NCBI GenBank assembly: GCA_950022655.1
Contig: OX465588.1
Coordinates: forward strand, 20,012,527 to 20,076,526
Reading direction: 5' to 3'
From: Alentia gelatinosa
Taxonomy: Eukaryota > Annelida > Polychaeta > Phyllodocida > Polynoidae
DNA: 64,000 nt
Shown here: positions 49,601-58,600 of the stretch, one piece after another
Position numbering within the stretch: the stretch's first letter is position 1
Layout: every line of letters starts with the position of its first letter
The notes under the pieces: model-generated
The model's database searches: none
Told to the model about the DNA's origin: nothing
The model's input: the letters and a program-made list of their open reading frames with translations, nothing else
Position numbers and translations under genes: made by a program

Positions 49601-52600
49601 GGTTGGTTTGTACACGAAAAGTATGTTAGTCAGAGTCAAAATCTAGCCTGCCTGGTTGAACACACCCTTCATTCTATGGCATTAGGATATCAGGAACCCC
49701 CTTTCTCCATATTCCTGTTTTGGTATGCCCTCTGTTATACAGTGCAGGTAATGTTATAAAATACACTCCAGATTATGCATAAACGCTTGGGGATATATAG
49801 TGCAGATCTCTGCCTGCATCACACCTGATTTTCTATGGGATTAATTTGTCCAGGGGCAGTAGAATAGACGAGAGTTGGTTGCCAGAGTAACTAGCGGTGT
49901 ATACCCATAATGATGCACCATTATCATATAACATTCCTTGGTTAAGACTCCGTGGTTTATATATATATATGTAGAAAAGCTACCGCTATACATGTGAAAG
50001 CACTAGAACATTTTCTCCTTTCTAAAAGGTCTGAATCTCTTCTCCAAAATCCGATATTATGAGACTCAAAGAGAGTCTGAATCGCAATTGTATCTAGAGG
50101 GATCTCTGACATGAATACGTATACAGATAATTATAATTTCGTTATAAAGTTGTATAGTAACCAATGCTTTGTCTACGTACCCTGTGGTGCACGGTTCGCC
50201 GGTGTTTACAGACCCTGCTTGTCCACCGGCGGGAATGTACTTTACCTCTGCCTCGTATGACCTGGTGAATAAATTAGTATATAAATCAATGTCATTGTCA
50301 TAACAAGGTTTATATTGCTACCAGCATCTTATACATACCTATTAATGGTCAGGAATAATGTCGCATGCATGAGCAATTTATAAGAGTATGAACGGATAAA
50401 ACTTAAGTATAATGAAAATAGTCTAGTGAGTGAATGATAAAAATGATTTATTGTTGTGTTATGACAGTTGTTCACCTCGCTTGACTCTTTTATCCCTTAC
50501 TATATATTATCTCAATGGACCATAGTAACTGGGTACTTATCATCGCTATTATCACTATCGCCTTTTCTATAACAAAAAATTGAACATTGTATCTGCAGTG
50601 ATTGCTATAAAAAAACCTTTTTAAAGTATCAGCGTTACAAATCTATGAAAAACACGCTATCTAATAATTTACACCATTCAGATTAATCTCTTGATTTGAC
50701 CGACTCTGAAAAGGTTTCGTTATGTCTTGTTGGTACATGATCTATGACGTATATATACATGTGCCTATAGAGCCTGCTCTATGTACCTTTTAGCTTGAAT
50801 CATGAGATCCCAAGATCCCCATTGCTAGCATGATATTAGTGTGTTACAAAATAATTATAAATAGTTATATCTCTAAAAATTAGAGATAACGCCTTGTATG
50901 ACATACATCAATTTTGGTCCATGGTGCTAAATCTTGAATAAGAATATAATATCACACTTATTTCTTTGGAAAACAAACAATCTACAGGCACATTTCATCG
51001 TTGTTCTGTCGTTAAGATAAATAGTCCTGTGTGTTTTGCGACCTTATTCAACTTCATGTCTCACCTGAATTTCTTTTTCGTAAGTCCTTTCATTATGGAG
51101 GCATCTATTTTCTTGTCACCAAGCATAGTATACCGGGACTGGTAAGGAAGCACGTTGCCAAAGAAGCCGTAGTGACAGTTGAAGGCCCAACGGTGCAGTC
51201 TGTCTTTGTGGTAGAGAGCACTCACGTTCACTGGCTTCTTGTGACCTACAGGTATATCAGGAAAAGGCCAGATCAGGAAATGGTCGTATAGGGGAGAAAT
51301 TGTCATTTATGACATAGAATGCTCACTGTTAATTGGGCACTTTTCGCCATTTCCTTGTGAGTTTATAAAATGTCTATTGGAAGGAAGAATCATGAAAATC
51401 AGACCTGATTTGTGTTGATTATGAGTATTTGTTTATGACTACAGTATATTTTGCATATGAATAATTTTCATATCAATGTCATCATTGGTGTTGTTAATAT
51501 CTAACTTAATTCTACCATTATGTGAAGGTGGATTCATTATGTAAACATTGTGCTATTCAATGATACATATCAGCATATATCATTAATCTAAGGTGGGCCA
51601 AGCCAAATTATCTATTGTCTAAATGCACCTCTGGGCTACCATAGCAACTAGGGATACCAATAGACATAAGAGGGAAATGCATCTGTGTTCTAATCCCGAT
51701 GTCTTAAATCCGGTATCTATATAATAAACAGAAATTATCTCTTCCATGAACTCACCAAGAATGATGTGAATAGCTGCAGTGACCGCGTCCTCGATCCCAT
51801 GAAAGCTGTGAGATATTTGATTCACCAAACCTAAGAAATAAAATAAAACTCTGTCAGGGTCTTCATTATAATATTTTGGGGAAAAGGATGTGAGGGTTTG
51901 AGGGCTAGGATGAACGGCAATCTGTATAATATAACCTGGACTCAGAATAGTCCTTTCACATGAAGCCCCTGCCTATCCAGTGCTCTAACAAGCTTAATAG
52001 CTGTATGTTACATTGGATAGAGAATCATATCTCATCGGCGTATATCGATCATGAGATAGTCGTTCACATCATCACCTTACCAATCACCTATTATCATTCA
52101 TGTTCATCAATACCAAATAGATATGGGTAGATCAAAAATATGTTTTGGATATCTGAATGTAAGAAGCCTCTATAAACATCTGTATGAAGTAGAGGAACTT
52201 TTCGATGACGTGGATATTATGTGCTACAGCGAGACTTGGCTGACCCCAAGATTTACCACAGGCATGATTGCGCAGCATGGTTCTCAAATAATAAGGCAAG
52301 ATAGACTTTCAAAAATTGGAGGGGGAATTTGTATTTATATAAAAGACAAATATATGAAATACTGTGAAGTAGATAACGATTTGTCGATGTCTACCGAAGA
52401 CCTTGAAATTGTAGTTATCAAAATAACTAAACCTAATAACAAAAAACTGTTACTTGTATATTATTACAGAGCGCCTACCTGTGGTTTGGAAAAAATTTTG
52501 ATTCTCTGGGAAATATTCACTCCACTCTAGAGTATAAAAACTTCGAAAAAATCTATGCAGGGGATGATAATATAAATATACTAGATAGATCGGACCCTCC

Positions 52601-55600
52601 AAGCAAACAATTTGAAAACTTCGTCAAGGAAATTAATCTAAAAAACTACATGAGAGAAATCACAAGACCCGAGAGCGGGACATGCATCGATCATGTGCTA
52701 TCTGACACAAAATGTATGCTGGCTGTCAACGCCGATGCTAACCTGGTAAGCGATCATAAAGCTCTTATTTTTACTAGGCACTTTACACCTCCTATCAAAG
52801 AACCTTGTGAGTTCTTTGGACGATCTTACAGGAGATATAACACGTTAGATCTGCAAAACAGTTTATATATACATGACTGGAAGGAATTTTACCACGCAAC
52901 TAACCCTGAACTACAGTGGAAAATAATCGAACCCAAATAAATAACTATCTAGATAAAACATGCCCATTAAAAACATTTTCCTTTGAGCAGAAAAAGGCAG
53001 GATGGCTTACAGAAGACATCTTAAGCTTGATGATCGAGCGTAGGGAACTAGTTAATAAATGTAGTAACCATAAGACAGTAACAAATATATCGAAGCTTAA
53101 AAAAATTAAACGTAAAATTAATAACTGTATTAGGAAAGCAAAAAAGGAATACTGGAACCTAAAAATAGACAGTGCAGCCAACAGACCACAAGATTTCTGG
53201 AAAACGATAAAGGATCTATACGACCCACATTTCGAACAATGCCTGACTAAGATATGGGACAAAGAAGCGGAAAAATATCGTACAGGGCTGGATATGGTAA
53301 ATTATATAAATCAATTTTTCGCTAACGTCGGAAGTGAGGACGGAATAAATAATACTCCAAATGTAGCAGAACATGAAAACGGGATAGACGATAGAAACAA
53401 TATTATAAATAATGATCAAAAATTACAAGAAATGCAAATCACACTATCGCAAGTATATAATGCAGTTAAAGAGATCGACAATTCGAAATCCAGTGGTCTC
53501 CAGGGTATAAACTCGAGGGTCCTAAAAGATGCTTTTGTTGTTATCATAGACCAACTTCGACATATGTTTCAGAATATAATATCCAATGGTACCTTCCCTT
53601 CGTCCTGGTCTAATGCTACTATTGTGCCAATTCCCAAAGACAAATACCCATTTGAACCTGGTGACCTGAGACCAATCTCGCTACTACCTGTGCCTGGGAA
53701 ACTTTTTGAACGAATTATACATACCTACATATCAGATTTTATTGAATCGCATAACATGTTTAATGAAAACCAATTCGGTTTTCGATAGGGCCGAGGAACT
53801 GTAGACGCTGCTATGCAGCTGGTCAATGACTTATATATAAATAGAGATAATAAGAGGTTAACCCCATGTGTGTTCGTAGATTTTAGTAAGGCTTTCGATC
53901 GTGTAAACCGGAAATTAATAACATTAAAACTAGATCAAAATTTTGCAATAGGGAATACAATGACCCGGTGCATAGCAGACTACTTATCAAATAGAATGCA
54001 ATGTACTAGAGTTGGCAGCACCCTGTCCTCTAGCCTACAAAATCTTACTGGTGTTCCACAAGGCAGTATCCTCGGCCCTCTGTTATTTAACTGTTTTATT
54101 GACGATTTTAAATCTTTACCCCTTTTATGTAAACATATATTTTATGCTGATGACCTTGTTTTATATACCAGTGATACTACCGTTATTAATAGTCTTAAGC
54201 GTATACAACATGACATGGACCTACTAGAAAATTGGTGTATTAAAAACTGTATGAAAGTGAATGTATCCAAAACAAAAATATGCCATTTTGGCTCACCAAA
54301 CCTCCTGAAAGTAAGTGAAACAGTTATAACTGAAAACCAAATATGTATCAACAATACTGACATTCCGAGATGCAATAGCTATAAATACCTAGGAATTGTC
54401 CTTGATAGTAACCTGACTTGGAAACAGGCGATTACATCTAATCTTAAAAAAGTTAACCACAAGATATTTCAACTAGCAAAAATTCGAAAGAATATCTCAG
54501 AAACCACCAGTATCAAGATATACAAAACTTTAATAGCCCCAGTGTTTGATCATCTAGGGTACTTTATAAGTGGAGCTAATAAGCAACTTCTGGAACGCCT
54601 TCAGCGAGTTCAGAACAGAGGGTTACACATTTGTACTAGGAAAACAATTCGAGAGATCAGTATAGACAATTTGCATTCGCGATGTAATGTTGACCGTTTG
54701 ATCCATAGAAGGATCTACCTCATGTATCTGTATATGAAAAAATACGCTGCCAAAATCGAGACAATGATTAATCCGAGAACAAGACAACAAGAAAAAAGAC
54801 TAGTAAGAATGAAGAGGCCCCGCACAGCCTAAGAAAAACCCGTTGTACACAGGGATGACGCTCTGGAATGACTTACCAAAAGAAATCCAGGACGCAAAGT
54901 CTATATATCTGTATAAGAAAAATGTAAAGTTAAGAACTAAATCTGTAATGGTTGCAGAAAATGAACAAGTGTAAGTAACAGAACGAAACAACTTACCTGA
55001 TATCTACAGCTTACAAGGATCTCCATGTATGATATTTGCTACCATCTCATCTCATCACTCTCATACAAAATCAACCGGCAATCTCTCTGATTTTTTGCCG
55101 ATGTAAATGTCTGACATTGTTACTGTAGGAAGAATGAATTTGCCCTGCAGCGGTACATAAAACCTGCAAACCAGCAGACTACCCTGTATCACATTTGTCA
55201 AATAAAAAAAATAAAAAAATAAAAAAATAAAAACCATGATATTTGCACACACTTGTAGACTGAGCTTGCTGTTATCAAAGTTATTTTTTTTATTATTCTA
55301 AAGTTCACCAAATGAAATATCTCATGGCTTTCTTCCTTTCGGGTCCGTTTAGTCGAATATTGAGCTATAAAATTGTATTGTCCCAACATTGTTACTTTAA
55401 CGCCAACAAGAAAATGATCCATGATAAATTATTCAGTCGAATGACAACCACCATCACCATGATAATCAAACACAATTGGGAGTAGCTATTACAAGTACGT
55501 AAACCACGTTATATTATATATACCTGTGTACGAATGTCCCAACCATATGCGTCAGCTATACGGATTCTGTTCGTGCACATTATCCATGAACAGTGTCCGT

Positions 55601-58600
55601 ACAACGTGACTTGTAAAGACATTTTATGATTTATAGGTATGCAATAATAAGGAGACATTGTGACTGTGTCTGAATTACTTCGGTTTATTGTTGTTTTGGT
55701 TGGACATATTCACCTCATTCTTCGAACTTGTCGTCTCCCTATAGTATATGACATGGTATATCTTAGTTTGTGTAAATATTTTATTTGTACATATCAATCT
55801 ATATTCGATCCTAGATTGCTTTATCAATATTATCGCCTACAGGTTTGTGTAGTTCTGGGAAGAGGTGCTGGGACATATTTGTTCTCCCAACATAACTGCC
55901 ACCTGTTTCCTTATGAATTACAAATATTGATCATCCGGAAGTCCCATTTTATGCTTGGGTGCGATTGGTTTTATGCGGCTTTATACACAATCATTATTAG
56001 AGAATTCCAATATAAAACTGGTGATGCGGGCCTACTAAATTTCCGCATCAAGTAGTAATCTGATGGACGCATACCACAAGATATATCAACATGGCAATTG
56101 TTTCATAAAACTCTAGATTCACAGCCATCATACAAAACCGCAGTAAGGTGGTTTACTATATATACCCATGCCGTATATACTGTAAATACGCATCGTTTCG
56201 CCATATAACGTAAAAGTACCGTACGGAACACTGTTCCGTACGGTAAAATATGGAACGCATTGATAAAAATGATGGTTGTTTGGCAAAATTGAATTTTCTT
56301 TATTCTATTTATCAATTCCGGGTACATAGTAAATATAGAACGTCCTACCATGCTTGTACAAGCCGCAAAACTCGATAATAATTTACAGTTCGTACAGAAT
56401 TCGGCGTAACCGCCTCGTTCCGTATAAAACGTAAATCATCATCTCGTTGCGTAGCTTGTATAGCATGGTCAGGACGTTCTATATAAGTATAATGTGTACG
56501 CCTGTATAGAATCTATAGGGTGTTTGCAGTGTGGCGTCACTGATGAGAGGGAATATCAGCCAGCAGCTGCACTCCACACTCCCGATCATCTCGTTCATCA
56601 GAACCCTGGAGAACTAGTGAATTAAAAATTCAAGCTAACGCGAGGCCAGACTTCGGATGTTACTGCATCACTTCCTTGTAACCACAACAACTGGCGCATG
56701 ACGGGGGCGGGAAAGGGGGAGGGTTTCTGCTTCTGTGGGTCAATCAATATTTCCAGGCTCCTTCCTGTAGTCTGCTCAAGTCCAACCTTCTCTTAGAGGC
56801 CACGTGCAGAGTCATCATTCAAATACCATGTGATGTTGTGAGGAATTGGTTAGTCCTTAGTAATAATGAGAGGAGAGTACACAGGATGCACAGTATGACC
56901 CTATTTGTCTTTCGATGAATAATTCTGATGGAATGTTTGTTAGATATGGTCCCTGATAATGTTTCCCAATTTTAGTGGTAGGATTATGTCATTTATATGA
57001 AACACTTGGTATAGATTTAGTTTGAGTCTGAACTGCCTATTTCTTTTTTTAAGAGTTTAAAGCTCAATAACGATTGTTGAAATTACAAAGTTTGAATTGT
57101 GAATGGTTTATTGGTTGAGAAAAGCCCAAAGTATGCGACTATGCATCAAAATAATTAAATCATATCCAAGATATCTTTGCAAACTGTCAATTGTTTATCA
57201 ATCCAGTACTTTAGTTTGATTTTTTTTTTCATCGGTTGATGACAGAATCGATGTAGAGTCTCCTGAATAAGTCAACAATATAGAGCTTCTATATTCATAT
57301 CTTTAATCATGATTACTGTATAGTTGCCATATCAAAACCAGTTTCTTAATCTATCATGGCGTATATTTTATTTTAAATAACACGACATCACTGCACGAAA
57401 CTAACCACTTTATATATTGATAGGCCCGGCTTATATAGGTATGCTTTTGTGTATACAAGGTCGTCCTATTTCCCGTGTGTATATGCCTCATCTGTAGGTG
57501 CCTGATTCATACATACGCCTGATTCTGTTGTATTTACACCACTATCCATTAGTTCCGATCTCTGCCACTTGGGAACACCACTTGTAGCATGTTTCATTTC
57601 CCATCAACCATCCAAGTCTGTATTATATGAAAAATGCAATCTTATATTACCAATTAATTTTATAAATCCTTTGTAAAACCTGATTATAAAATTGATTAAT
57701 TACACATAATAAACCCTGCATTCTTTGGTTTTTTAAACGTTTTTTTAATAGATTTTACTTCCAAACACCACGCTTCTGTAGGGTTCTCTATGTAAGCCTT
57801 TATAAGGCTTTGAGAGGTTGAGATCACAGACAATGGTCTGAGTGAGTGAGTGTAGGGAGATGCCGGGGACTTCAGTGTGGGTGTAGTGGCCGGGCAGGGG
57901 GGTGGTTGGTGGCGGGTCAGTGTTGGTGCAACCTCTACAAACACCCACAAGTGCGGGGGCGGCAGCCGGTCGTGATTCTTTTTTCTTTTTTTTATCATGT
58001 ATACGTCCAGCATATATATATATATATCGCACAGAGTATATTTCCTCTCGTATAAGCCAGGTGTGAAATACGGCCAAGACGTATTTCGAAAGGAAGCAGT
58101 CTTGTATACGCCTCATACGTTGGCATGAAATATAGGTATACCTTTGACAACTAGTCAATATACAGCCGACACATACTTTTCCGCGATGGCGTATACATAC
58201 ATGAATAAAATGGTTAGTTTTGTGCAGTGTATGTCCATAGTATTCTAGGTATCGTCATAAACATACAGTTTTTTGTCTCCTATTGCACATCAATGCTAAA
58301 TATCGGATATGCAACCGTGGATAAACGGAGTTCGCTCATAAAACCTAAGAATAGGCTTTCAAGTATATATAATTTACTCTGCTGTCTTTACGGCCGGTCT
58401 CCACTAGCAATGCCCGGAAGCAACAGCTTTCTTACATGGGTGAATGAGTGCTGGTGATGTCATGTCATGTTAGCAACAGATATATATAAATTGTGCGGAA
58501 GTCCGTGTTTCATGCAAAAACCTTTTTTTTCATGGAGAAATCAAGGCAGATATTTTTTAAAGTGAATCCTCGTGTGCATGATTATAATTCAGGTTCGCTT

